Source of the DNA: Clostridiales bacterium | GTDB lineage: Bacteria > Bacillota > Clostridia > Lachnospirales > Lachnospiraceae | DNA: 64,000 bases | Direction of reading: 5' to 3' | NCBI GenBank assembly: GCA_021202925.1 | Contig: JAJQCD010000009.1 | Span: forward strand, 28,747 to 92,746 | Shown here: positions 26,420 through 33,454 of the stretch, piece by piece | Numbering within the stretch: position 1 is the stretch's first letter | Layout: the number at the start of each line of letters is the position of its first letter | Position numbers and translations under genes: made by a program | Notes under the pieces: generated by a model | What the model saw: the letters and a program-made list of their open reading frames with translations, nothing else | The model's database searches: none | Told to the model about the DNA's origin: nothing

Positions 26420-27985
26420 ATGAAACATAACGACAGATCACATTCCCTGTTCGATCAGCTCGACCTCTTTGATACGGTCATTCCTTTTCTGGTCATCCTC
26501 GCGCTGTGCGCCTGGTTCGTCGCCAATCCGGAAGGCTCTTCCCGGATGCTGGCGTCCATCCGCTTCTTCCTCGGCGACCGGATGGGCAGCTACTACCTGA
26601 TCATCGGCCTGGGGGTCTTTCTCTGTTCTCTGTATCTCGCATATTCCAGATACGGTGCAATCCGGCTGGGGGACCAGAAAAAGCCCCGCTATTCCACCTT
26701 CCAGTGGGGATCCATGATGTTCACTGCCGGTCTTGCGGCTGATATTCTCTTTTATTCCTGCTGTGAATGGATGCTTTATGCCACAGATCCGCACATCGCC
26801 GAAATGGGCGCCATGCAGGACTGGGCCGCCACATATCCGCTGTTTCACTGGGGACCGATCCCATGGGCGTTCTATCTGGTTCTCTCCGTGGCCTTTGGTT
26901 TCATGCTGCACGTCCGCAAGCGCGACAAACAGAAATACTCCGAATCCTGCCGGGCGATTCTGGGCGCACGCGTCGACGGCTGGGCCGGACGCCTCATCGA
27001 CCTGATCGCCGTATTCGCACTGTTAGCCGGAACCGCTACGACCTTTTCCCTGGCGACGCCCCTGCTCTCAACCGCAATCAGCCGCGTCACCGGCCTCAAA
27101 CAGACCACCATGCTGACAATTGTCATTCTGATCCTGATCTGCGCCATCTACACCTTCGCCGTCTACTTCGGCATGAAGGGCGTACAGGTAGCAGCGGCGT
27201 CCTGCACCTATCTGTTCTTTGCCCTGCTGGCCTATGTGTTTCTGTTCGGCGGAGAGACACGCTTCATCGTCGAAACCACCATCACCGCCATCGGCAACCT
27301 GACACAGAATTTCATCCATCTGGCCACCTGGACAGACACGCTCCGCACCACCTCATTCCCCCAGAACTGGACGATTTTCTACTGGGCATACTGGATGGTC
27401 TGGTGCGTCGCCGTCCCCTTCTTCATCGGTTATATCAGCCAGGGGCGCACCATCCGCCAGACCATTCTGGGCGGCTACCTCTACTGTCTCGCGAGCACTT
27501 TTACCTCCTTCTCCATCATGGGAGATTACGGACTCGCTCTCCAGATGCAGGGGAAGCTCGACGTGCTGACACATTATGCCGAGACCGGCGATCTGAATAC
27601 CTCCATCATCTGTGTGCTGGAACAGCTTCCCTTGTCCGGTCTGGTGCTCATCCTGCTGATCCTGTGTATGGTCACCTTCTACGCCACATCCTTTGACTCC
27701 ATCACCATGGTCGCTTCCGCCTACACCTACCGGCAGCTTCATTATGGAGAAGAACCAGATAAACGGGTGCGACTGTTCTGGTCCGTATTTCTGATCCTCC
27801 TGCCGCTCGCCCTGATCTTCTCAGAGAACTCCATGGCGAATCTGCAGAGCGTATCGATCATCGCCGCCTTTCCCGTCGGAATCATCATGATCCTGATCAT
27901 GGCCAGCTTCTTTAAGGACGCCAACGCATATCTCCGGGAGACCGGCTCTGCATCCCGGGGGCCAGATTCCGGCGACAGGGAATAA
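26420..27985 (+). CDS. BCCT family transporter (betaine/carnitine/choline)
   Basis: A 521-residue transporter with twelve hydrophobic segments of the betaine-carnitine-choline family. The family signature region reads LAADILFYSCCEWMLYATDP rather than the common GxxW-E-P, but later motifs such as FWAYWMVWCVAVPFFIGYIS and SQGRTIRQTILGGYL fit well. It takes up quaternary amines for osmoprotection or exchange. GGAGGTG precedes the start. The CCEW variant in the substrate region could mean a substrate other than betaine. No choline or carnitine enzymes are adjacent. Confidence 0.88.
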   Translation: MKHNDRSHSLFDQLDLFDTVIPFLVILALCAWFVANPEGSSRMLASIRFFLGDRMGSYYLIIGLGVFLCSLYLAYSRYGAIRLGDQKKPRYSTFQWGSMMFTAGLAADILFYSCCEWMLYATDPHIAEMGAMQDWAATYPLFHWGPIPWAFYLVLSVAFGFMLHVRKRDKQKYSESCRAILGARVDGWAGRLIDLIAVFALLAGTATTFSLATPLLSTAISRVTGLKQTTMLTIVILILICAIYTFAVYFGMKGVQVAAASCTYLFFALLAYVFLFGGETRFIVETTITAIGNLTQNFIHLATWTDTLRTTSFPQNWTIFYWAYWMVWCVAVPFFIGYISQGRTIRQTILGGYLYCLASTFTSFSIMGDYGLALQMQGKLDVLTHYAETGDLNTSIICVLEQLPLSGLVLILLILCMVTFYATSFDSITMVASAYTYRQLHYGEEPDKRVRLFWSVFLILLPLALIFSENSMANLQSVSIIAAFPVGIIMILIMASFFKDANAYLRETGSASRGPDSGDRE

Positions 27986-27996
27986 GCAGTCAGACG

Positions 27997-28048
27997 ATGC
28001 GCCGCAGTCTCCATATGGCCAGTATTCCGACAGGGGACTGCGGCGCAT
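27997..28048 (+). terminator. Hairpin after the BCCT gene
   Basis: ATGCGCCGCAGTC (27997-28009) pairs perfectly with GACTGCGGCGCAT (28036-28048), 12 bp after the stop. There is no T-run. Confidence 0.5.
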
Positions 28049-28210
28049 GAACGCTTATCCGGACACAGGCCCGTCAGGAAACGTCCTCTCTCCTCCTGTC
28101 AAAACTGCCCCCTGTCTCAGTATAACAAATCACAAAAACCCTGGCAAGATACTCCGCACGGACAGGACGTTTTTCCTGCTGGAAGATATCGGAACTTTTC
28201 TCGATTCCGC

Positions 28211-28239
28211 TTGACAGAAAGAATAATCAGTGCTAAACT
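28211..28239 (+). promoter_or_regulatory. Promoter of the cspA leader
   Basis: TTGACA (28211-28216) and TAAACT (28234-28239) are 17 bp apart. The start would be near 28246, giving a leader of about 155 nt before cspA. Confidence 0.55.
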
Positions 28240-28269
28240 AAATGCGTATTTTGATTTGAGCTTTTGATT

Positions 28270-28331
28270 CACATATTTTTGTAAGTCATGAAGACCAATT
28301 CACGACTTACAAAAATATGTGATTTTTTATT
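28270..28331 (+). terminator. Strong intrinsic terminator inside the cspA leader
   Basis: CACATATTTTTGTAAGTC (28270-28287) starts a 23-bp stem with 28299-28321, one mismatch, 6-nt loop, followed by ATTTTTTATT. It stands between the promoter at 28211 and cspA, so either transcription is attenuated here or cspA has another promoter further down. Confidence 0.8.
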
Positions 28332-28347
28332 ACAGGCCGTTTTTTAA

Positions 28348-28394
28348 ACCTCCTGTAGTAAGATACATATTTATTTTTATCTTTTATAGGAGGT
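28348..28394 (+). promoter_or_regulatory. Hairpin hiding the cspA ribosome binding site
   Basis: ACCTCCTGTA (28348-28357) can pair over ten positions (one G-U) with TATAGGAGGT (28385-28394), which contains the AGGAGGT ribosome site 6 bases before the cspA ATG. The AU-rich loop and this arrangement suggest control of translation by RNA folding, as is known in principle for cold-shock genes. Confidence 0.55.
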
Positions 28395-28400
28395 AGTACC

Positions 28401-28607
28401 ATGAACAAGGGTACCGTAAAGTGGTTCAATGCAACTAAGGGATATGGATTCATCACGAATGATGAGACCGGTGAGGAAGTATTCGTACATTTCTCCGGCA
28501 TCATCGCTGATGGCTATAAGACTCTGGACGATGGCCAGAAGGTAACCTTCGATACTGCAGAGGGAAATCGTGGCCTGCAGGCGGTTAACGTTCGCGTTCA
28601 GGCTTAA
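28401..28607 (+). CDS. cspA: Cold-shock protein, CspA family
   Basis: A 68-residue single cold-shock domain that binds single-stranded RNA and DNA and melts RNA structure. RNP1 is KGYGFIT (13-19) and RNP2 is VFVHFS (28-33); the length is exactly that of the family. Codon use is strongly biased, as in highly expressed genes. It has a long structured leader containing an intrinsic terminator and a hairpin over the ribosome site, and a strong terminator after it. It is convergent with the ribosomal protein operon. Numbering among csp paralogues cannot be given. Confidence 0.95.
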   Translation: MNKGTVKWFNATKGYGFITNDETGEEVFVHFSGIIADGYKTLDDGQKVTFDTAEGNRGLQAVNVRVQA

Positions 28608-28631
28608 AAGTAGATATTTGCTGGCAACCGG

Positions 28632-28673
28632 AAAAAAGGTGTCTGAAAACAATACTTTTCAGACACCTTTTTT
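28632..28673 (+). terminator. Intrinsic terminator of cspA
   Basis: A perfect 18-bp stem, 28632-28649 with 28656-28673, core AAGGTGTCTGAAAA, 6-nt loop, with TTTTTT at the end of the 3' arm and more T after it. Confidence 0.88.
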
Positions 28674-28729
28674 GTTTGTCATGGGAAACGACTATGCCAG
28701 ACTCCGTGAACCGGAGAGGGACTCGATTT

Positions 28730-28767
28730 AAAAAGGCGGGATACATCAATCGGTATCCCGCCTTTTT
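28730..28767 (-). terminator. Intrinsic terminator of the ribosomal protein operon
   Basis: AAAAAGGCGGGATAC (28730-28744) pairs perfectly with 28753-28767 around an 8-nt loop. The T-run on the minus strand ends transcription from rplL, 20 bp after its stop. It is near symmetric and could act in both directions. Confidence 0.88.
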
Positions 28768-28786
28768 ATCTTCCGGTTGCAATCGC

Positions 28787-29161
28787 TTACTTCAGGGTAA
28801 CCTTCGCGCCCTCAGCCTCCAGCTTGGTCTTCAGACCCTCAGCCTCTTCCTTGGAAACGCCTTCCTTGATGACCTTCGGAGCGTTGTCAACAACATCCTT
28901 CGCTTCCTTCAGGCCAAGACCAGTTGCCTCACGGACAGCCTTGATGACCTTAACCTTGTTCGGGCCGATCTCAGTCAGCTCAACGTCAAACTCGGTCTTC
29001 TCCTCAGCCGCCTCTGCTGCCGGGCCTGCTGCCGCTACGACAACGCCTGCTGCTGCAGATACGCCAAACTCTTCCTCACAAGCCTTAACCAGCTCGTTCA
29101 GTTCCAATACAGACAGTTCCTTGATAGCTTCGATAAACTCAGCGGTAGTTAACTTTGCCAT
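28787..29161 (-). CDS. rplL: 50S ribosomal protein L7/L12
   Basis: The 124-residue stalk protein that recruits translation factors. The N-terminal dimerisation helices ([20 protein letters not shown]), an Ala-rich hinge and the C-terminal domain ([20 protein letters not shown]) are all present. The start at 29161 has GGAGGA just before it; the reading from 29176 includes that site and is rejected. It is the last gene of the operon: a strong terminator follows and rpoB is not next, unlike the order in many bacteria. Confidence 0.98.
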   Translation of the reverse strand: MAKLTTAEFIEAIKELSVLELNELVKACEEEFGVSAAAGVVVAAAGPAAEAAEEKTEFDVELTEIGPNKVKVIKAVREATGLGLKEAKDVVDNAPKVIKEGVSKEEAEGLKTKLEAEGAKVTLK

Positions 29162-29247
29162 TTCATTTTCCTCCATTTAAAAATTGAATACATTTTGTCG
29201 GGACGGGACAACCCCGCCCGGAATCGCAATAAATCGCAATAAGGACA

Positions 29248-29769
29248 TTAAGCCTCGGCTGCTGCCTCCGGCTCTGCCGCGCCGCCGCCCTGCTTCTCGG
29301 CGATCTGGTTCAGTACGCGGGCAAGATTCGTAATCGGGGACTGCATGCTGCCAAACAGACGACCCAGAAGAACTTCTCTGGACGGAATGGTTGCAATCAC
29401 CTGCATGCCGGCCGCGTCATAATAGGTACCTTCCACAACGCCGCCCTTGATCTCCAGCTTGTCTGCCTTCTTCGCGAACTCAGCGAGAAGTCTGGCCGGA
29501 ATGGTTGCGTCATCTTTGGAAACAGCGATTGCCGTCGGTCCCTCAAGATTCGGAGCCAGGGCAGAAAATGCAGTTCCCTCGGCAGCACGCTTGATCAGGG
29601 TGTTCTTATAAACCTTATAAGAAACACCGGCTTCTCTGAGCGTCTTGCGCAGCTCGGTATCCTGGGCAACGGTAAGTCCGCGATAGTCAACGACCACTGC
29701 AGTTGCAGCGCCGTCCAGCAGCGCAGAGATCTCATCAACGATCGGCTGCTTTAACTCTACTTTTGCCAT
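29248..29769 (-). CDS. rplJ: 50S ribosomal protein L10
   Basis: A 173-residue protein that anchors L7/L12 dimers to the 23S rRNA. The N-terminal RNA-binding domain has [20 protein letters not shown] and the C-terminal helix carries the L12 contacts. It is preceded by an L10 leader with an intrinsic terminator and by its own promoter, the usual way this gene pair is feedback-controlled by the L10-L12 complex. AGGAGG lies before the ATG. Confidence 0.97.
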   Translation of the reverse strand: MAKVELKQPIVDEISALLDGAATAVVVDYRGLTVAQDTELRKTLREAGVSYKVYKNTLIKRAAEGTAFSALAPNLEGPTAIAVSKDDATIPARLLAEFAKKADKLEIKGGVVEGTYYDAAGMQVIATIPSREVLLGRLFGSMQSPITNLARVLNQIAEKQGGGAAEPEAAAEA

Positions 29770-29806
29770 GAATAAGTCTACCTCCTGTAATAATTTGCAG
29801 ACTGCA

Positions 29807-29929
29807 GAAAAAAGGTCTCTCCATCCGCAGACGGAGAGACCCTACAAACTCTTCATAAGATTGTATGTTCCTCGGCAGGCGGTGATAACCTTACGCCTTA
29901 CGGCGCCTGCTGTCTTCGACAGTCAATAC
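29807..29929 (-). ncRNA. L10 leader (autoregulatory mRNA leader of rplJ-rplL)
   Basis: The minus-strand leader contains the CAGCAGGCGCC...GGTTATCACCGCCTGCC fold typical of the ribosomal protein L10 leader family, then a terminator hairpin, GGTCTCTCC (29822-29814 region) with GGAGAGACC, followed by TTTTTTC. Excess L10(L12)4 binding the leader would favour termination. The family identification is from recalled consensus, not a covariance search. Confidence 0.82.
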
Positions 29930-29935
29930 TTGTGT

Positions 29936-29964
29936 ATGATAACATACTATATCTGGATTGTCAA
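29936..29964 (-). promoter_or_regulatory. Internal promoter for rplJ-rplL
   Basis: On the minus strand TTGACA (29964-29959) and TATCAT (29941-29936) are 17 bp apart, placing the start near 29930, at the head of the L10 leader. Confidence 0.75.
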
Positions 29965-29979
29965 TCACAAGTTTTTCGA

Positions 29980-30675
29980 TCAGTTCGTGATCTTCAGGAC
30001 ATTCAGCTTGACGCCCGGTCCCATCGTCGCGCTCAGAGTCGCGTTCTTGATAAACGCACCCTTTACAGCGGCCGGTCTTGCCTTGTTGATTGCATCCATA
30101 AGCGCCTGGAAGTTGTCCGCTAACTGTTCTTCTGTGAAAGAAGCTTTGCCCACTGGCACGTGGATAATATTGGTCTTGTCAAGTCTGTACTCAACCTTAC
30201 CGGCTTTGATATCGTTGATCGCCTTGGTCACATCCTGGGTGACTGTGCCGGCCTTCGGGTTCGGCATCAGGCCCTTCGGTCCAAGGATACGACCCAGACG
30301 TCCGACGACGCCCATCATGTCCGGTGTGGCAACCGCCACATCGAAATCCAGCCAGCCTTCATGCTGAATCTTCGGAACCAGCTCTTCCGCACCCACATAG
30401 TCCGCACCGGCAGCCAGAGCCTCATCCGCCTTCACGCCTTTTGCGAACACAAGGATACGAACCTTCTTGCCGGTACCGTGCGGCAGAACAACTGCGCCAC
30501 GGATCTGCTGATCCGCATGACGTCCGTCGCAACCGGTTCTCAGGTGAACTTCAATGGTCTCATCAAATTTTGCAACCGCGGTCTTCTTGACCAGCGCGAT
30601 CGCTTCCGCTACATCATAAGCAGTGGAACGGTCGACTGCCTTCGCCGCCTCTGCATATCTCTTTCCATGTTTCAT
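29980..30675 (-). CDS. rplA: 50S ribosomal protein L1
   Basis: A 231-residue protein of the mobile L1 stalk, and the known translational repressor of the L11-L1 mRNA. Signatures are [21 protein letters not shown] and [21 protein letters not shown] 29-nt copy of an L1-binding-like site lies just upstream (30692-30720), and an identical copy precedes rplK. GGAGG precedes the ATG. Confidence 0.98.
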   Translation of the reverse strand: MKHGKRYAEAAKAVDRSTAYDVAEAIALVKKTAVAKFDETIEVHLRTGCDGRHADQQIRGAVVLPHGTGKKVRILVFAKGVKADEALAAGADYVGAEELVPKIQHEGWLDFDVAVATPDMMGVVGRLGRILGPKGLMPNPKAGTVTQDVTKAINDIKAGKVEYRLDKTNIIHVPVGKASFTEEQLADNFQALMDAINKARPAAVKGAFIKNATLSATMGPGVKLNVLKITN

Positions 30676-30691
30676 GATAAATAACCTCCTA

Positions 30692-30720
30692 GTGGTATTG
30701 TCGGGGATGTCCCTCCCACG
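30692..30720 (-). promoter_or_regulatory. L1-binding-site mimic, copy before rplA
   Basis: The minus-strand RNA begins CGTGGGAGGGACATCCCC and ends AATACCAC. These are the two sides of the L1-binding helix of 23S rRNA (GGUGGGAGG ... AAUACCACC). GTGG pairs with CCAC and GGG with CCC around the internal loop. The 29 bases are identical to 31172-31200. Confidence 0.75.
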
Positions 30721-30726
30721 TGTATA

Positions 30727-31152
30727 TTACTCTTCTACGGTGATGCCCATGCTTCTCGCGGTGCCTGCGATCATGCTCATCGCCGCTTCCAGGCTTGCCG
30801 CGTTCAAATCGGGCATCTTGGTCTCAGCGATCTTCTGCAGGTCAGCCTTGGAAATCGAAGCCACCTTCGTCTTGTTCGGGGTTGCGGAACCGGATTTGAT
30901 CTTGCATGCTTTCTTCAGCAAAACAGCTGCCGGCGGAGTCTTGGTAATGAAGCTGAAGCTTCTGTCCGCGTAAACCGTGATCACAACCGGGATAATCAGA
31001 TCACCCTGGTCAGCGGTTCTCGCGTTGAACTCCTTGGTAAACTGCACAATGTTCACACCGTGCTGGCCCAGCGCCGGACCAACTGGCGGAGCCGGAGTCG
31101 CCTTGCCTGCCGGAATCTGTAATTTGATGTAACCAGTTACTTTCTTTGCCAT
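30727..31152 (-). CDS. rplK: 50S ribosomal protein L11
   Basis: A 141-residue protein of the GTPase-associated centre. The N-terminal proline-rich loop ([20 protein letters not shown]) and C-terminal rRNA-binding domain ([12 protein letters not shown] at the end) are intact. It is the first gene of the L11-L1 pair and has an L1-binding-like site in its leader. AGGAGG precedes the ATG. Confidence 0.98.
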   Translation of the reverse strand: MAKKVTGYIKLQIPAGKATPAPPVGPALGQHGVNIVQFTKEFNARTADQGDLIIPVVITVYADRSFSFITKTPPAAVLLKKACKIKSGSATPNKTKVASISKADLQKIAETKMPDLNAASLEAAMSMIAGTARSMGITVEE

Positions 31153-31171
31153 GATAATGACCTCCTATAAT

Positions 31172-31200
31172 GTGGTATTGTCGGGGATGTCCCTCCCACG
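31172..31200 (-). promoter_or_regulatory. L1-binding-site mimic, copy before rplK
   Basis: Identical in all 29 bases to 30692-30720 and exactly 480 bp away. It lies 20 bases before the rplK start, between nusG and rplK, in the position where E. coli keeps its single L1 operator. Confidence 0.78.
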
Positions 31201-31263
31201 GACCGGTATCGCACCGGCCTCCTTCATTTCCTGTGACGCCTGCGCTGCGGACACAGCCTGTCG

Positions 31264-31779
31264 TCACTTTCTGCGAACTTCTGTGAAGTTCAACTCGACC
31301 GGTGTCTCACGGCCGAACATTTCGACACTGATTGTCAGGGTCTTCTTCGCTTCGTTGATCGACTTGATTGCACCGACGGTATCCTTCCATGCGCCGCCTG
31401 TCACCACGATGACATCGCCAACCTCATAGCTGGAAATCGTCTCTTTCCTTGCAAATCCAAGACTCTCCATCTCTGCCTCGCTCAAGGGTACCGGTTTCGA
31501 GCCCGGGCCGACAAAACCGGTCACGCCGCGGGTGTTGCGCACGACATACCAGGTGTCGTCATTCATTACCATATGAATGAGCACATAGCCGGGAAACATC
31601 TTGTGATCCGCCAGCTTCTCTACCCCGTTCTTCAGTTCGGAGACCTCAAGCATCGGGACAGAGACCTCCAGGATCTGATCCTGCAGCTTCCGGTTCTCGA
31701 TCGTCTTCTCAAGATCGACCTTTACCTTGTTCTCATAGCCTGAATAGGTATGCACGACATACCATTTCGCGTCTGCCAT
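31264..31779 (-). CDS. nusG: Transcription termination/antitermination factor NusG
   Basis: A 171-residue factor that binds RNA polymerase, modulates pausing and couples to ribosomes. The NGN domain reads WYVVHTYSGYENKVKVDLEK at the start; the KOW domain begins near SYEVGDVIVVTGGAWKDTVG. It lies between secE and rplK as in nearly all bacteria. No insertion domain is present. Confidence 0.97.
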   Translation of the reverse strand: MADAKWYVVHTYSGYENKVKVDLEKTIENRKLQDQILEVSVPMLEVSELKNGVEKLADHKMFPGYVLIHMVMNDDTWYVVRNTRGVTGFVGPGSKPVPLSEAEMESLGFARKETISSYEVGDVIVVTGGAWKDTVGAIKSINEAKKTLTISVEMFGRETPVELNFTEVRRK

Positions 31780-31800
31780 CTCACATCACCCTCACATTCA

Positions 31801-32031
31801 TCAAATAATGAAACTGAAACCATACTTGAAGATGAGATCCAGGATCGCAATCACGACACCCAATACCAGGGTAATCGCCACCACGACAGCCGTCTGCTTG
31901 CCGACGGTCACCCGGTCAGGCCATATGACTTTCTTGAACTCAGTTTTGAAACCCTTCCAAAAACTCACGACCACGTTCGGTTTCGCAGCCTTCTCGTTTT
32001 TGTTCTCAGTCTTTTCTGTAGCCTCTGCCAT
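31801..32031 (-). CDS. secE: Preprotein translocase subunit SecE
   Basis: A 76-residue single-span subunit of the SecYEG channel. A charged N-terminal tail precedes the amphipathic FWKGFKTEFKKVIWPDR and one membrane helix (AVVVAITLVLGVVIAILDLI). Its length is typical for Bacillota. It sits 12 bp after rpmG. Confidence 0.96.
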   Translation of the reverse strand: MAEATEKTENKNEKAAKPNVVVSFWKGFKTEFKKVIWPDRVTVGKQTAVVVAITLVLGVVIAILDLIFKYGFSFII

Positions 32032-32043
32032 TGCTCACACTCC

Positions 32044-32193
32044 TTACTTCGTTTCCTTGTGTAAAGTATGTCTCTTGCAGAATCTACAATACTTTTTTGT
32101 CTCCATGCGATCCGGATGGGTTTTCTTATCCTTCGTCATGTTGTAGTTACGTTGCTTGCACTCCGTACATGCCAGTGTAATCCTTGTGCGCAC
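32044..32193 (-). CDS. rpmG: 50S ribosomal protein L33, zinc type
   Basis: A 49-residue protein starting at GTG (32193), 6 bases after GGAGGTGG. It begins [18 protein letters not shown] and has two CxxC pairs (CTEC and CRFC), the zinc-binding form of L33. It is the first gene of the secE-nusG-rplKAJL run and has a good promoter upstream. No tryptophan tRNA is seen beside it. Confidence 0.95.
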   Translation of the reverse strand: MRTRITLACTECKQRNYNMTKDKKTHPDRMETKKYCRFCKRHTLHKETK

Positions 32194-32308
32194 GACTTCC
32201 ACCTCCACTTAATTTTTGGTTTTTCAGCCGTTTTTCCATGCCAGTCTTCTCCCTGCCGGGACAATTTTTGCGCATAAAAAAGACCTGAGCTCTTCCATTC
32301 GCCACATT

Positions 32309-32337
32309 ACTATAACATAGATAGAAATATCCGTCAA
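32309..32337 (-). promoter_or_regulatory. Promoter of rpmG-secE-nusG-rplKA
   Basis: On the minus strand TTGACG (32337-32332) and TATAGT (32314-32309) are 17 bp apart, about 115 bp before the rpmG start. Confidence 0.7.
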
Positions 32338-32428
32338 GCCCTGATTTTCTGTAGCCATTCAAAAATCCTCATCTGTAAAGTTAAACTCTATCCAGGAGAA
32401 CGGAATGCTCAGACATGAAATTTATTGA

Positions 32429-32466
32429 TTCAAGCCTCCCGCACCATTTGATGCGGGAAGCTTGAA
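32429..32466 (-). terminator. Hairpin after the amidohydrolase gene
   Basis: TTCAAGCCTCCCGCA (32429-32443) pairs in 14 of 15 positions with 32452-32466. It separates the TRAP/amidohydrolase operon from the rpmG promoter. A wider repeat, ATGCTCAG (32405 region) with CTGAGCAT (32490 region), encloses it. The T-run is weak. Confidence 0.55.
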
Positions 32467-32499
32467 TTGCAGATTCAATCTGACAATATCCTGAGCATG

Positions 32500-33408
32500 T
32501 CAGTCATCTTCTTTCCCATGCTCATCGGCCGATTCGATCTTCAGTTTTAAAATTTTCACAGCGTTATCCCGGCATATTTTGCGATATGCTGACAATGAGA
32601 GCCGATTTTTCCTCACCGCATCATCCAGAAAATCACCCAGTGGGAAGTACATTTCTGCGTGGATCATATCTGTTCCGAACATTAAGCGATCCTGATATTT
32701 TTCAAGGAATTCATATCCAAATTCCGGATCTCGCATAATAGCATTCCCCGCGCTGTTTGCAGACAAATCTGCATACAGATTCGGATATTTATCCAGAAGT
32801 TCAGGCAGCCGTCCTCCCGGTTCCACTTTCCCCTCCGGATAGCTGTTTCTGCTTTCCAAATCCGACGGCATTCCGCCTCCTATCTCATACCAGAACGGCT
32901 GACTATGCCCAATAAAAATCAAGTCCGGATACTGCTTCAGCACCCGCTCCAGCCTGGGGAGCCCGGCATCATCACTAATTCCGTAATGAAAACCTTCCTT
33001 CGGACTCATATGAAACAGAACCGGAAGTTCCGCCTTTTGTGCCGCAGCCAGCACAGCCAGTATTCTCGGGTGATCAAGCCAGTAATTATAAAAGAACTCT
33101 CCTACTCCCACTGCTCCAAGATTTTTATAATGCAGCATTCTCTCAAACAAGGTGTCCGTCTTATATTCAGGGTCGAGATTACACATCCAGGAGAATGTTC
33201 CCGGATATTTCTGTGCAAGCGCACAACAATCGATATTGCTGCTGTTGACCTTGTCTGCCATAAAGTTTTCAAACTCTCCACCGCTCATCAATACACCATG
33301 TTCCACCTCGTGCTGCTCCATATACCGCTTCATAAGTATTCCATCTGCATGCTTTTCGTCGTTCTGTCCGTCAAAAACCAGATGCAGATGAATATCTACT
33401 TTCTTCAT
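32500..33408 (-). CDS. Amidohydrolase family (Amidohydro_2) metal-dependent hydrolase
   Basis: A 302-residue TIM-barrel hydrolase of the amidohydrolase-2 group, which includes lactonases, decarboxylases and dicarboxylate hydrolases. Metal-ligand positions are seen as VDIHLHLVFDG (His7 and His9), LPVLFHMSPKEG, FIGHSQPFW and the late LMFGTDMIHAEMYFP with an Asp. It is the last gene after TRAP genes dctP-dctQ-dctM and probably acts first on the imported acid. The substrate is unknown. GC content and codon use are a little more A/T-rich here than in the ribosomal genes. Confidence 0.8.
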   Translation of the reverse strand: MKKVDIHLHLVFDGQNDEKHADGILMKRYMEQHEVEHGVLMSGGEFENFMADKVNSSNIDCCALAQKYPGTFSWMCNLDPEYKTDTLFERMLHYKNLGAVGVGEFFYNYWLDHPRILAVLAAAQKAELPVLFHMSPKEGFHYGISDDAGLPRLERVLKQYPDLIFIGHSQPFWYEIGGGMPSDLESRNSYPEGKVEPGGRLPELLDKYPNLYADLSANSAGNAIMRDPEFGYEFLEKYQDRLMFGTDMIHAEMYFPLGDFLDDAVRKNRLSLSAYRKICRDNAVKILKLKIESADEHGKEDD

Positions 33409-33454
33409 GCTGTCTTTCTCCTCGTCTGCAACTTCTTCTCAACATTCGTGCCTG

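Noticed and set aside
28261..28331. Hairpin at 28270-28321 as a rho-independent end of the BCCT transcript
   Set aside because: Possible, but a TTGACA-type promoter lies between the BCCT gene and the hairpin, and the BCCT gene has its own hairpin at 27997-28048. Attenuation of cspA is preferred, with this alternative kept open.
30692..31200. The 29-bp direct repeat as a transposon target duplication or attachment site
   Set aside because: It brackets exactly one ribosomal gene in a normal operon and its content matches the L1 rRNA site.
32200..32308. Search for a tryptophan tRNA beside rpmG-secE, as in many genomes
   Set aside because: No cloverleaf or TTCGA-loop pattern was found here.
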